From Rubrivirga sp. SAORIC476 (GTDB lineage: Bacteria > Bacteroidota > Rhodothermia > Rhodothermales > Rubricoccaceae), in assembly GCF_002283555.1 (NCBI RefSeq), contig NZ_MVOI01000003.1, forward strand, positions 1 through 64,000: 64,000 nt of DNA, written 5' to 3'. The notes beneath the pieces are model-generated. The model was not told where the DNA came from. It ran no database searches and worked only from the letters and a program-made list of their open reading frames with translations. Below, piece after piece: positions 43,282 to 52,625 of this stretch; within the stretch, counting starts at the first letter, position 1; the number at the start of each line of letters is the position of its first letter. A program made the position numbers and the translations under genes.

Positions 43282-44754
43282 ATGGAGCCTGCCCCCTCCC
43301 TCCCCTTCGTCGCCCCCGAGCTGCTGACGGCGCTGGCCGACCCGTCGGGGCTCCGGCTGGACTGCAACGAGGCGTGGCGGGAGGTCTTCGGCGACGATGG
43401 GCTGTGGGGGCGCCTCCCCCTCGAAGACGCCCGGTTCGCACAGGAGCACGCCGTCGAAGCCTCGCGGGGCGGGTCTGTGACCAACGAAGTGTTCCTGATC
43501 GAACGGTCGACCGGCGAGGGGCCCCTGCCCGTGTTGCTCCATTTCCAGCCGATCCGCCTTCCGACCATCGAGTCCGGGCGGTACCCGGTGTCGATCCACG
43601 GCGAGGTGATGCGCGAGCCCGCCAGTTGGGCCGCCGAGCAGACGCGCCGCCGCCGCATGGAGATGCTGGGCCGCATGTCGATGGGCATCGCCCACGACTT
43701 CAACAACCTGCTGACGGCCGTTCTCGGCCACGCCGAGCTGCTTCGCTCCGACCTCCTCCGCCTCGGCGCCGGCAGGGATGCCCAGGACCACCTCCGGTCC
43801 CTGGAGCAGGCTGCGGGCGACGGCGCCTCGCTGGTCCGCAAGATCCAGCAGTACATCCGCAACGAAAAGCAGGAGCGCGCCGAGGCGGTCGCCCTCCACG
43901 GGATCGCGGAGGAGGTCCTCACGCTCACGCGCCCCTACTGGTACAACGAGCCGCGGCGGCGCGGCATCGCCATCCAGGTGCAGAGCACCCTGCGGCCGGT
44001 CCCTGCCATCCTCGGGACGCCGACGGAACTGCGCGAGGTGCTCGTCAACCTCGTCCTCAACGCCGTCCAGGCCATGCCCGCCGGGGGCACGCTCTCCATC
44101 GCGACGAGCCGCCGCGCGCGGGCCTGCGTGGTCGAGGTCGGCGACACGGGCGTGGGGATGACCGAGAGCGTCCAACGTCGCGTCTTCGAGCCCCTGTTCA
44201 CGACGAAGGGCTCGGGCGGCTCGGGCATGGGGCTGACCATGAGCCAGGGCATCGTGCAGGAGCACAACGGACGGATCGAGATCGAGAGCGCGCCGGGCCG
44301 GGGGACGCTCTTCCGGCTCGTGTTCCCGTTCTCCACCGGCACGCCCGCCCCGGAGACGGCGCGCGAGACCGCCCTCAAACCCAGCACCGCGCCTGGCCTG
44401 CGCCTGCTGGTCGTCGACGACGAGCCGATGGTGCGGACGGTCACCTCGAAGCTGCTCCGCCTCCGCGGTCACACCGTTCGCGAAGTGGACGGGGGCCCGG
44501 CGGCACTGACGGCGCTGGCCGAGGACGCCGACCTCGACGCCGTCGTGACCGACCTCTCGATGCCCGACATGAGCGGGCGCGAGCTGGCCGCGGCCATCCG
44601 TCAGCGCTTCCCCGGCCTCCCGGTCCTCCTCCTCACCGGCGACACCGACGCCGAGGCGGACGGGGCCGACGTGTCGGCGGTGGTCAAGAAGCCGTTCCAG
44701 CTGGACGTGCTGGATGCGGCCGTGCGGGAGGTGGCGGAGAGGGAAGGAGCGTGA
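43282..44754 (+). CDS. Hybrid sensor histidine kinase with receiver domain
   Basis: A 490-aa soluble hybrid kinase. Residues about 1-110 resemble a PAS-like sensor. A dimerisation/phosphoacceptor domain has His138 in MSMGIAHDFNNLLTAVLGH, the NtrB-like family form. The HATPase domain shows the N-box LVNLVLNAVQAMP, G1 VGDTGVGMTE, F-box VFEPLFTTKG and G2 GSGMGLTMSQGIV. The C-terminal receiver domain starts LRLLVVDDEP, with phospho-acceptor Asp424 (VVTDLSMPDMSG) and conserved Lys in VVKKPF. No membrane segments and no adjacent DNA-binding regulator are seen, so the output partner is unknown. Confidence 0.94.
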   Translation: MEPAPSLPFVAPELLTALADPSGLRLDCNEAWREVFGDDGLWGRLPLEDARFAQEHAVEASRGGSVTNEVFLIERSTGEGPLPVLLHFQPIRLPTIESGRYPVSIHGEVMREPASWAAEQTRRRRMEMLGRMSMGIAHDFNNLLTAVLGHAELLRSDLLRLGAGRDAQDHLRSLEQAAGDGASLVRKIQQYIRNEKQERAEAVALHGIAEEVLTLTRPYWYNEPRRRGIAIQVQSTLRPVPAILGTPTELREVLVNLVLNAVQAMPAGGTLSIATSRRARACVVEVGDTGVGMTESVQRRVFEPLFTTKGSGGSGMGLTMSQGIVQEHNGRIEIESAPGRGTLFRLVFPFSTGTPAPETARETALKPSTAPGLRLLVVDDEPMVRTVTSKLLRLRGHTVREVDGGPAALTALAEDADLDAVVTDLSMPDMSGRELAAAIRQRFPGLPVLLLTGDTDAEADGADVSAVVKKPFQLDVLDAAVREVAEREGA

Positions 44755-44758
44755 CTCC

Positions 44759-45712
44759 TCACTCCCCGCTGCCCCAACGCCGGGCCATGAAGCTGCCCTC
44801 GACCTCTGCCTCGGGCTCGTCGGGGGGCGTGAGGTTGTAGAACGCGACGAGGGCGTCGTACAGCTCTTCGTGGTGCTTGCGGAGACGCGCAGGGCGCTCG
44901 AAGAACTGCTCGGTGGCGACGGCGAACAACTCGGCCGGCGCGCTGGCGGCGTAGGAACGGAGGACCCCGTCGCCGCGAGCCGCGCGCCGCATCTCTTTGC
45001 GCATGAGGGTGGTCCAGGCGTCCGCCGAGCGCGGGTCGAGGAACGACGGCACACCATCGGCCTCCCAGCCGTCGAAGTCGAACACGTGAGCCAGCTCGTG
45101 GAGGACCACGTTGTGCCCGTCCTCCCTCGCCCACCCCCTCTCGGCAGCCCGCGTCGACAGCACGATGGGTCCCTGGGAGTGGACCATCCCGTCGTACATC
45201 CCGGGCTCCTCGTCGCCGTAGGCCTCGTCGAACGTGTCCGGGACGAAGAGGACTGTCCGCTCGGTAGGCATCTCCCAGTCCGGGTGGCCGTGGAGCAGCA
45301 TCGCCGCACCCGCGGCGACGCCGAGGCGGAGCGTCTCGGTGGGCTCGGCGCCGCCCGCGCCCTCGAACGTGAGGCCGTCGAGCACCAGCGCCACGTCCTG
45401 CTCGAAGCGCCGCCGGTCTGCCGCGCCCGCCTCGGCGTAGAGCCGGACGTGGTCGCGCAGCCATGCGCGCCACCGCTCGGGCAGCGGCTGCCGCACGACG
45501 CGGAGCCGGTGCAGCGGACGCCGGAGCGCCCACCCGGCGATCACCGCCCACACCAGCGCGCCGACGAGGACGGCCGTCGCCGGCGACCCGGACCGCCCGA
45601 CGACCAGCCCGACGATCACCGCCAGGAAGGCCCCGCCGAGCGCGGGAGAGACGAGATCGGACGGTCGGGCTGCACGCACGAGAGGAATCGGAGAACGAAG
45701 GGACACCGGCAC
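44759..45712 (-). CDS. MtfA-like zinc metallopeptidase (M90), membrane-anchored
   Basis: A 317-aa protein with two N-terminal membrane helices (PALGGAFLAVIVGLVVG and TAVLVGALVWAVIAGWAL) and a C-terminal MtfA/M90 peptidase domain. The domain shows the typical RLRVVRQPLPERWRAWL opening, PIVLSTRAA, and the zinc motif HELAHVFDF with the downstream Glu ligand in APAELFAVATEQFFERP. E. coli MtfA is soluble and inactivates the glucose-PTS repressor Mlc; here no PTS context exists and the protein has added membrane helices. The start is GTG (45712 or 45706). Confidence 0.9.
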   Translation of the reverse strand: MPVSLRSPIPLVRAARPSDLVSPALGGAFLAVIVGLVVGRSGSPATAVLVGALVWAVIAGWALRRPLHRLRVVRQPLPERWRAWLRDHVRLYAEAGAADRRRFEQDVALVLDGLTFEGAGGAEPTETLRLGVAAGAAMLLHGHPDWEMPTERTVLFVPDTFDEAYGDEEPGMYDGMVHSQGPIVLSTRAAERGWAREDGHNVVLHELAHVFDFDGWEADGVPSFLDPRSADAWTTLMRKEMRRAARGDGVLRSYAASAPAELFAVATEQFFERPARLRKHHEELYDALVAFYNLTPPDEPEAEVEGSFMARRWGSGE

Positions 45713-45814
45713 CGGCCGCGGAGTTTACCCCTGGCCCGCTCCCGCCGATGCCCCTGGCCGGATCGCGCCACGCCCTGCGGCGTGCACCCCTGCCCTGACC
45801 GCGCCCTCCCACGC

Positions 45815-48370
45815 ATGCGCCCCCTCCACCTCGCCTCGGACGACCTGCCCCACGACAGCGGGGACCCCGAGCAGTCCATCCCCCTCCTCACGCCCGATGA
45901 GGAGCGTCAGATGCACTCGGCCGAACTGCCCGAGTCGCTCCCCATCCTGACGCTCCGCAACACGGTCCTCTATCCGGGCGTGGTGCTGCCGATCACCGTC
46001 GGACGGGACGCGAGCCTCACGCTGGTCAAGGATGCCTACGCTGGCGACCGCCTCGTCGGCGTCGTCGCCCAGAAGCGCGCCGAGGTGGAGACGCCCGGCC
46101 CCGATGATCTCTACCGGGTTGGCGCTGCGGCGACGATCCTGAAGCTGATCAAGATGCCCGACGGCTCGGTGTCGATCGTCATCCAGGGCAAGCGGCGCAT
46201 CGAGATCGAGGAGTACGACCAGCTCGACCCGTACCTGACCGCGCGCATCCGCCCCATCGAAGAGGACGCGCCCGACGACGTGGACCCGGTCGAGATCGAC
46301 GCCCGCGTGCGCTCGATCAAGGAGCTGGCGGTGCAGATCGTCAACCTGTCGCCGAACCTGCCCAGCGAGGCGGCCTACGCGATCCAGAACATCGAGAGCC
46401 CCAACTTCCTCGTCCACTTCATCGCGTCGAACCTGCAGATCGACGTCGAGAAGAAGCAGGCGCTGTTGGAGACGCGGCCGCTGCTGGACCGCTCCCAGCT
46501 CGTGCTGGACTACCTGGAGCAGGAAGTCCGCGTGCTGGAGATCTCGGAGGAGATCCGGTCGAAGGTCAAGACGGACGTGGACCAGCAGCAGCGGGAGTTC
46601 TTCCTCCGCCAGCAGCTCAAAGCGATCCAGGACGAACTGGGCGAGACGGAGGGTTCCTCGCGCGATGCCGACGAGCTGCGCGAGAAGCTGACCGAGAAGC
46701 GCGACCTGTTGCCGGAGGCGGTCATCGAGACGCTCGACAAGGAACTGCAGAAGCTCGCCAGGACGAACCCGGCCAGCCCCGAGTACGGCGTCGTCCGCAA
46801 CTACGCCGAGACGATCCTCGACCTGCCCTGGGGCCACACGTCCGAGGACAAGCTCGACATCGCGCGGGCCGAGGAGGTGCTCGCCGAGGACCACTACGGC
46901 CTCGACGACGTCAAGAAGCGCATCCTGGAGTACCTCGCGGTGCTCAAGCTGAAGGGCGACATGAAGGCGCCCATTCTGCTGTTCTACGGCCCGCCCGGCG
47001 TCGGCAAGACGAGCCTGGGCAAGAGCATCGCCCGGTCGCTCGGCCGCGAGTTCCACCGCATCAGCCTCGGCGGCGTCCGCGACGAGGCGGAGATCCGCGG
47101 GCACCGACGGACCTACATCGGCGCGCTGCCGGGCCGCATCATCCAGGGCCTCAAGCGGGCCGGGACGAGCAACCCCGTGTTCATGCTCGACGAGGTCGAC
47201 AAGCTGGGCACCGACTTCCGGGGCGACCCGTCGAGCGCGCTGCTGGAGGTCCTCGACCCCGAGCAGAACGACTCCTTCAACGATCACTACCTGGAGCTCG
47301 ACTACGATCTCTCAAAGGTCCTCTTCATCGCGACGGCCAACTCGCTCGAGACCATCCCCGGCCCGCTCCGGGACCGGATGGAGATCATCGAGATCAACGG
47401 CTACACGCCGTCCGAGAAGCTGGCCATCGCCAAGACGTACCTCGTGCCGCGACAGTGCGAGCGCAACGGGCTCCGCGAGGACCAGTTCTCGGTCACCGAC
47501 GACGCGCTCCTGCTCGTCATCGAGGGCTACACGCGCGAGTCGGGCGTCCGCCAGTTGGAGCGGACCATCGGCTCGGTCGTCCGCAGCATCGCCAAGACGG
47601 TCGCCCTCGGTGAGGCCGAGCGCGGCGACGTGACGGCTGACGACATCCAAGGCATCCTGGGCGGACGCAAGTTCTACAACGACGTGGCCGAGCGGACCGA
47701 GGTCCCGGGCGTGGCGACGGGCCTGGCATGGACGCCGGTCGGCGGCGACATCCTGTTCATCGAGGCCTCGGTCAGTCGCGGCTCAGGCAAGATGACGCTC
47801 ACCGGCAAGCTGGGCGACGTGATGCGCGAGAGCGCGCAGGCGTCGCTGTCGTGGGTCAAGGCCAACGCCGAGGACCTCGGCATCCCCGACGACGCGTTCC
47901 GCTACTGGGACCTGCACGTCCACGTGCCTGCGGGGGCGATTCCGAAGGACGGCCCCAGCGCCGGCGTCGCCATGACCGCCGCGCTGACGAGCATCTACAC
48001 CCGGCGCCGCGTCCGCCACGACGTGGCGATGACGGGAGAGATCACACTCCGCGGGCTGGTGCTGCCGGTCGGCGGGATCAAGGAGAAGGTGCTCGCCGCG
48101 CGCCGGGCGGGGATCACGTGCGTCGTCCTGCCGGAGAAGAACAAGACCGACGTGGAGGAGATCAAGGACGAGGCCGTCGAGGGCCTGGAGGTCCACTACG
48201 TCAAGCGCATCCCGGAGGCCCTCGACCTGCTCCTGGAGCCGACTGCGGAGGAGGACCCGGCGGAGCTGTTTGCGGTCTCGGACCGGGAAAAGCAACTCGC
48301 GGGCTCCCCCAGCACAGGCGGCCCGATCGTGGTCACCAACGGGGACCCGGAGGAGCCCGTCATGAACTGA
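45815..48370 (+). CDS. lon: Lon ATP-dependent protease
   Basis: A cytoplasmic AAA+ protease for damaged and regulatory proteins. The 851-aa protein has an N-terminal LonN substrate domain ([20 protein letters not shown]) and a coiled middle. The AAA+ module has Walker [13 protein letters not shown], Walker [12 protein letters not shown], and the arginine-rich [23 protein letters not shown]. The Lon proteolytic domain has the Ser-Lys dyad: Ser in [10 protein letters not shown] and Lys in [17 protein letters not shown] at 45815 gives a 40-residue N-terminal extension before the LonN fold. It is divergent from the MtfA-like gene. Confidence 0.97.
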   Translation: MRPLHLASDDLPHDSGDPEQSIPLLTPDEERQMHSAELPESLPILTLRNTVLYPGVVLPITVGRDASLTLVKDAYAGDRLVGVVAQKRAEVETPGPDDLYRVGAAATILKLIKMPDGSVSIVIQGKRRIEIEEYDQLDPYLTARIRPIEEDAPDDVDPVEIDARVRSIKELAVQIVNLSPNLPSEAAYAIQNIESPNFLVHFIASNLQIDVEKKQALLETRPLLDRSQLVLDYLEQEVRVLEISEEIRSKVKTDVDQQQREFFLRQQLKAIQDELGETEGSSRDADELREKLTEKRDLLPEAVIETLDKELQKLARTNPASPEYGVVRNYAETILDLPWGHTSEDKLDIARAEEVLAEDHYGLDDVKKRILEYLAVLKLKGDMKAPILLFYGPPGVGKTSLGKSIARSLGREFHRISLGGVRDEAEIRGHRRTYIGALPGRIIQGLKRAGTSNPVFMLDEVDKLGTDFRGDPSSALLEVLDPEQNDSFNDHYLELDYDLSKVLFIATANSLETIPGPLRDRMEIIEINGYTPSEKLAIAKTYLVPRQCERNGLREDQFSVTDDALLLVIEGYTRESGVRQLERTIGSVVRSIAKTVALGEAERGDVTADDIQGILGGRKFYNDVAERTEVPGVATGLAWTPVGGDILFIEASVSRGSGKMTLTGKLGDVMRESAQASLSWVKANAEDLGIPDDAFRYWDLHVHVPAGAIPKDGPSAGVAMTAALTSIYTRRRVRHDVAMTGEITLRGLVLPVGGIKEKVLAARRAGITCVVLPEKNKTDVEEIKDEAVEGLEVHYVKRIPEALDLLLEPTAEEDPAELFAVSDREKQLAGSPSTGGPIVVTNGDPEEPVMN

Positions 48371-48380
48371 ACCGGCCTTT

Positions 48381-48409
48381 CCTCCCCGCCTCGGCACCGA
48401 GGCGGGAGG
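48381..48409 (+). terminator. Hairpin after lon
   Basis: CCTCCCCGCCTCGG (48381-48394) pairs with CCGAGGCGGGAGG (48397-48409) with one bulged C, 11 bases past the lon stop. It contains the recurrent 16-base core (48387-48402). The remaining stretch to 48577 holds no gene I can support. Confidence 0.6.
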
Positions 48410-48577
48410 CTTCAGGCCGACGCGGCTGGGTGCCGCCAGCCAGCCGAGGATCACACCGAACGGGGTGTTCCGGCGCACGTCCTCGCGGGGGCCGCCCAGC
48501 ATGAGGTCGACCGCCGCGACGAGGGAAGTCGCCGCGGCGGCCAGCCAACGAAAACCGGCGAGGCTGTGCCTCGTCGC

Positions 48578-49078
48578 TTACTCCGCCAGGTACCGTGAGG
48601 CGGCGACGGGCGAGCTACCCGTGGCCTCGGCGACGGCGGCGAGGAAGTCGGCCTCATCGGCGAACGGCCGGAGGGCGACCAGCGAGGCCGCGCTGGTCGC
48701 GTCGATGCCTGGAAGCTGCATCAGCGTCTCCTCGTCGCTCTCGTTGGGGACGATCGGGACGAAGACCATCTCCTCGTAGGACGCGACCTCGTCGGCGTCG
48801 ACGTACTTGCCGATCTCACGGCGGAAGTCCTGAATGCTGGTGTACGGCCGGTACTCGTCGAACTCGTGCGCCATGCGCTCGCCGACGAGCGCCTCGAACT
48901 CCGCCTCGGTGGCCGTGTTGAGGTTCAGCTTCTCGGCGGAGGGCGCCGCGGGAGCATCCGCAGGTGCGGTGACCGGGCCAGCGGTCTCCACCGGCGACTC
49001 GGAAACCTCTGGAGCGTCGGGCTCGGACTGGCAGGCGGCGAAGGAAAGCGCGAGGACGAAAAGGAGCAGGCGAGACAT
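48578..49078 (-). CDS. Helix-hairpin-helix (ComEA-like) lipoprotein
   Basis: A 166-aa lipoprotein (signal MSRLLLFVLALSFAACQ) with an acidic Ala/Pro linker and a helix-hairpin-helix region. LNLNTATEAEFEALVGERMAH resembles the ComEA opening, and a second copy is ETLMQLPGIDATSAASLVAL. ComEA proteins bind DNA in the periplasm during natural transformation; here the first hairpin lacks the usual LPGIG, so DNA binding is uncertain. A TACCTTTG box lies 23 bases before the ATG. Confidence 0.78.
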   Translation of the reverse strand: MSRLLLFVLALSFAACQSEPDAPEVSESPVETAGPVTAPADAPAAPSAEKLNLNTATEAEFEALVGERMAHEFDEYRPYTSIQDFRREIGKYVDADEVASYEEMVFVPIVPNESDEETLMQLPGIDATSAASLVALRPFADEADFLAAVAEATGSSPVAASRYLAE

Positions 49079-49101
49079 GGTAGGGTCGGGGGGTGGATGC
49101 C

Positions 49102-49109
49102 CAAAGGTA
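49102..49109 (-). promoter_or_regulatory. -7 promoter box of the HhH lipoprotein gene
   Basis: The minus strand reads GGTACCTTTGGG, an exact TAnnTTTG, 23 bases before the ATG at 49078. Confidence 0.6.
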
Positions 49110-49311
49110 CCGCACCTCAAAAGAGGTGGTCGCCCAGACCGGGACCCTCGGCTGGCGCCGTGGGGGTCGGGCGATCACGATCACGAATCGGGGTTGGCCA
49201 CGGGCCACCCGACGCGGGGTCTCCGACAAGTCCACCGAGGCGAAAGGTGCCGACCAGCTCTGCTTCCTCCACCCGGCATGGCTGACACGCATCTCCCCCA
49301 TTTCAAACAAG

Positions 49312-49341
49312 CGGGCGCCCCGGCCGAAGCCGAGGCGCCCG
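49312..49341 (-). terminator. Terminator after the T9SS-tail gene
   Basis: CGGGCGCC (49312-49319) and GGCGCCCG (49334-49341) form a perfect 8-bp stem 24 bases past the stop; the minus strand continues CTTGTTTG, a short T-rich tail. Confidence 0.7.
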
Positions 49342-49365
49342 GATAGCGCACAGAACCTGGATCGC

Positions 49366-50214
49366 CTAGCGAACGACCTGCACCGTCTGCGACGTACGAA
49401 CGCCGTCCGATTCGAGCACGACGACGTACGTCCCCGCCGAGACCGCGTCGAGGTCCAGCCGAACGCGCGCCGGCGAGTCGGCAGAGACGAGGCCGTCGAA
49501 CGCACGCGCGACCTCACGGCCCTGAATGTCGAACAGCGTCACGGTCGCCCGCGTCCGCTCGGTTGCGGTCGCCGTGACCCAGGCCTCGGAGCGAGCTGGG
49601 TTCGGCTGCACCACCGAGAGCGCCAGGCCGTCCGTGCGAGACGCGCCGTCGGCGACATCGACGAGCGGGGACGCGACCTGGACCGGGGCCTCGTCATCCA
49701 GCACGACGGCACCCGGACGGGTCCCAGGCGGACGTCCGGTGTCGAGCGCCTCCACACGGAGCGCGGGACCGGAGACGCGGTTCCGGGCAGCCAGCAGCGA
49801 CGCCTCGGTCCGCCCGTTGGCGGTCATCGCGTCGACCGCGACCGCGACGGTTCGGAGGGGGGCCGGGGCGGTGCCGTCCCGGCCGTCCGCCAGCGGTCCG
49901 TCGGAGACCTGTCGCTGGACCTGGGCCGGGAAGGCGAACGCGGCCGACAGGTCATCCGAGTCGGCGACGGTCCCGTCGGAGCGGCGCTCGGCCGCCTGCG
50001 TCGTGATCGCTGCCGAGGCGGAGGCCTCCGGTCGCCGGGTCTGGAGCCGGATGGCCTGGTCCTGGTCGTCGAAGAAGCTCAGCCCGACCGTCTCGGGGGA
50101 CGGCGCGAGCGGCGCTCCCGGCGCGTCGGTGTCTTCGGCGGCCGTCCGCTGCTGGGCGGAGGGGGCGACGGCGAGTCCGAGCGCGAGGCTTGCGGCGAGC
50201 GTGATGCGAAGCAT
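49366..50214 (-). CDS. Secreted protein with type IX (type A) sorting domain
   Basis: A 282-aa protein with a signal peptide (MLRITLAASLALGLAVAPSAQ) and a C-terminal T9SS sorting domain of about 85 residues: LALSVVQPNPARSEAWVT, VTLFDIQGREVARAFDG, and ending TYVVVLESDGVRTSQTVQV. These match the type A tail (PNP, then GREV, then YVV). The 150-residue middle is Thr/Ala/Asp-rich with no recognised domain. It follows the S74-domain gene by 16 bp on the same strand; an alternative ATG at 50238 would overlap that gene's stop. Being coupled to a tail-fibre-like protein suggests a surface complex. Confidence 0.85.
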   Translation of the reverse strand: MLRITLAASLALGLAVAPSAQQRTAAEDTDAPGAPLAPSPETVGLSFFDDQDQAIRLQTRRPEASASAAITTQAAERRSDGTVADSDDLSAAFAFPAQVQRQVSDGPLADGRDGTAPAPLRTVAVAVDAMTANGRTEASLLAARNRVSGPALRVEALDTGRPPGTRPGAVVLDDEAPVQVASPLVDVADGASRTDGLALSVVQPNPARSEAWVTATATERTRATVTLFDIQGREVARAFDGLVSADSPARVRLDLDAVSAGTYVVVLESDGVRTSQTVQVVR

Positions 50215-50230
50215 GGAAGTCGGGATCGGG

Positions 50231-51826
50231 CTACTCATGGGCCGTACCGAGGAGCGCCTCGATGCGCGCGAGGCGCGCGGCGAGGGCCGCGTTCTCAGCC
50301 TCCAGTTCCGCGATGCGAGCGGTCGCCGCCTCGCTTCGGGTGTGGAGGGCCTGGATGGCCGCCAGCGACACGCCGTCGGCGTCCACCATCGAGATGGTGG
50401 TCTCGCCCTGGCCGAGGCCGAAGGTGCGGTAGAAGTCCTGCGCCATCGGGCCCATGTGGGCGATGCCGTCGGCCGCGATGTACTCCCACGTCGAGATCGG
50501 GAGCCCAGCGACGCCCGCCAGGACGGCCTCGGGGTCGACCGCTACGATGTCCTCCTTGACGTTGACATCCGAGGAGCCGTTCACCGTACCCGCCGTCGTG
50601 AGGTTGCCCGAGAGGTCGAGGTTGAGAAGCTGTCCGGCGCCGCCCACGGCCTGGTTGGTGACGCGGAAGGCGAACGCTTCTCCCGTCAGGTCGCCGATCA
50701 CGCTCAGGCTCCGGTCCACGCGGACGTCGGTCCGGAACCGGGAGAGATCGTCGTCGATGCCGTCCCCGTCGACGTCGAAGTCCGTGCCGACCTCGAAGAT
50801 GGTGTTGGCAGCGGCATTGCTGGGATCGGTGAACCCGACGAGCACCTGCGTGTCGACGCGCACGCGCCCGCCCTTGCCGATGCGCACCTCCGGGGTGGTG
50901 GTCGCCACACCGAGTTCGAGGCGATCCGCGTACATGTCGATGGAACTGGTCCCGGCGTTCGGGCGAACGCGGAAGGGCAGCTTGGACCCGCCGTTCACGT
51001 CACGGATGAAGAAGTTGGTCTCGTTGGCAGCCACGTCCCACGTGTAGGGGGTGAAGCCCGACGCACCGCTCTGCTCCAGGCGGAGCGTCGGCGTGTCGCC
51101 GTTGGACGAGTGCAGCTCCACGACCGGGGTGTCCGTACCGAACCCGACGCTGCCGTTGGCGGCGACGTAGATCGACCAGTTGGGAGCGCCCGCGCGGATG
51201 CGGAGCGGCGACCGATTGCCCGTCGCGTCGTCGATCGAGAAGTAGCTCTGGCCTCCGTTGGCCGAGTCGTTGATCGTGATGCGCCAGTCGTTGGACGGGA
51301 AGCTGCCGCTGTTGGACGTGTCGTCGAAGTGGATGCGCAGGTTGTTCTCCTTGAGCCGCACGGTGTCGAAGCCGAAGTTCTCGCCGTTGACGCAGTCCTG
51401 GCCGAAGCAGCCGCTGCCACGCACGATGAGGTCGTCGTTGAACACCTGGTCGAGCAACGGCGACGAGACGGCCGCGCCATGCCGGATCTCCAATGTGCCG
51501 CGCTGCAGGAGTGCCGTCGACGTCTCGGCCTCGTCGAGGTCGGTCGGCATCAGCACGAGTTCGTACCCGTAGAAGCCGTCGGCCAGGGGCTCGTCCCCGA
51601 TCTCGGAGGGGTGAACCCGGACGGACTCGCCCGCGGTAAAGGCATGGCGGTATTCGAGTCCGCTCGGAGCGGTCAGCGTCACCAGTGCCTGCGAGAACGC
51701 GGCGTCCGGGCTCCACACCACGGCCCCGTCCTGCACGGCGGTGGGGACCGGGGCAGCGGCGAAGGCAGGAGCCACCAGGAGGAGAGCGAGCATGGCCAAG
51801 AGAGGCCGCGAGAATCGATGAGGCAT
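50231..51826 (-). CDS. Secreted tail-fibre-like protein with S74 self-cleaving chaperone domain
   Basis: A 531-aa exported protein: signal MPHRFSRPLLAMLALLLVAPAFAAA, then a beta-rich stalk with repeated INDSANGGQSYFSID and GFGTDTPVVELHS-like modules, as in trimeric fibres. A C-terminal intramolecular chaperone domain (peptidase S74) covers about residues 420-531. The catalytic Ser-Lys dyad is in SSDVNVKEDI, spaced as in endosialidase (SDxxxK). The hallmark block GIAHMGPMAQDFYRTFGLG and the terminal coiled coil (ARIAELEAENAALAARLARIE) follow. Such domains drive trimer folding and are then released. It is cotranscribed with the T9SS-tail protein. Confidence 0.88.
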   Translation of the reverse strand: MPHRFSRPLLAMLALLLVAPAFAAAPVPTAVQDGAVVWSPDAAFSQALVTLTAPSGLEYRHAFTAGESVRVHPSEIGDEPLADGFYGYELVLMPTDLDEAETSTALLQRGTLEIRHGAAVSSPLLDQVFNDDLIVRGSGCFGQDCVNGENFGFDTVRLKENNLRIHFDDTSNSGSFPSNDWRITINDSANGGQSYFSIDDATGNRSPLRIRAGAPNWSIYVAANGSVGFGTDTPVVELHSSNGDTPTLRLEQSGASGFTPYTWDVAANETNFFIRDVNGGSKLPFRVRPNAGTSSIDMYADRLELGVATTTPEVRIGKGGRVRVDTQVLVGFTDPSNAAANTIFEVGTDFDVDGDGIDDDLSRFRTDVRVDRSLSVIGDLTGEAFAFRVTNQAVGGAGQLLNLDLSGNLTTAGTVNGSSDVNVKEDIVAVDPEAVLAGVAGLPISTWEYIAADGIAHMGPMAQDFYRTFGLGQGETTISMVDADGVSLAAIQALHTRSEAATARIAELEAENAALAARLARIEALLGTAHE

Positions 51827-52071
51827 GAGAAAGCGGGAGGGGTACCCGGGGAGGGTACGGCGGCCGGGGGGATCCACCATCGTGTAATTCAATGATCTCC
51901 CCGTTTTGTGACCACGCCGGATCCAGGTTCGCATTCACCCGCCACACCTTGGATCGAAACGCAGCGCTCCAGGGCTTCGGCCACACGACCGGAGACGACA
52001 ATCTCGACCGGGCACGTCACAGGGGTGTCACACCCTCCCCCCGATTCTCCGGGCACACCCCGCCGCCACCG

Positions 52072-52395
52072 ATGCCGACCCGACCGCCCCTCGCAGACAC
52101 CCTGCCCTACGCAGCCGACTTCGTAATCGAGATCCTGGCCGCGGCGTCACGCGCACCGTTCGGGCAACTCTCGTGGGTCGAGATCAACCGCCTCGCCGCG
52201 CGCTGGCTTCGGCCCGAGGCGGGCAGCCGCGAAGCCGACACGTCCCGCCTCGGTCATACCGTGGTGATCGAGATGTCTGCCCACGGTCTGCTGGACATCG
52301 AACTGACGACCGCCGCCGACGGCCAACTGATGGTGCAGCGGGTGGCACACCCGCGCTTCGCGGGCGTCGAGGCCGCCCGCGCGCTCGCCGCCTAG
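52072..52395 (+). CDS. Small hypothetical protein
   Basis: A 107-aa protein, no signal peptide, no recognised family. The first half is helical (TLPYAADFVIEILAAASR, LSWVEINRLAARWLRPEAG); the second half has two beta-like strands (TVVIEMSAHGLLDIELTT, QLMVQRVAHPRF). ATG at 52072 is the first start with uninterrupted coding character. Its stop overlaps the stop of the convergent gene at 52392 by a few bases. Confidence 0.55.
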   Translation: MPTRPPLADTLPYAADFVIEILAAASRAPFGQLSWVEINRLAARWLRPEAGSREADTSRLGHTVVIEMSAHGLLDIELTTAADGQLMVQRVAHPRFAGVEAARALAA

Positions 52396-52625
52396 CGGTC
52401 GGGCTGGTCGAACGGCTCGTCCGACTCGTCGAGCACCCGGGCGTCGGACATGTTCGGGTCGAGTTCCCGCTCGAAGGCCTGCTTCGCCTCGACGGCCACG
52501 CTGGCCGCCCGGTCCAGGCCCTTGTCGATGGCGTTGGCGAGCAGCCGGACGGCGCCTCCACCCACGAGACCGACCCGCTCCAGCAGGCCGGCCCGTTCGA
52601 ACCGTTCGGGCCAGGAGTCCCTCAT
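52392..52625 (-). CDS. Small hypothetical protein, coupled to upstream gene
   Basis: A 77-aa acidic/basic protein with one amphipathic helix-rich block (GAVRLLANAIDKGLDRAASVAVEAKQAFERELD) and a polar C-terminus. ATG at 52625 overlaps the stop of the preceding gene in ATGA, so translation is coupled. No family is recognised. It ends within bases of the convergent gene. Confidence 0.5.
   Translation of the reverse strand: MRDSWPERFERAGLLERVGLVGGGAVRLLANAIDKGLDRAASVAVEAKQAFERELDPNMSDARVLDESDEPFDQPDR

Noticed and set aside
48410-48577. Possible small hydrophobic ORF continuing in frame after the HhH lipoprotein stop
   Set aside because: It has no good start codon and runs into the lon terminator hairpin and antisense of lon without a stop.
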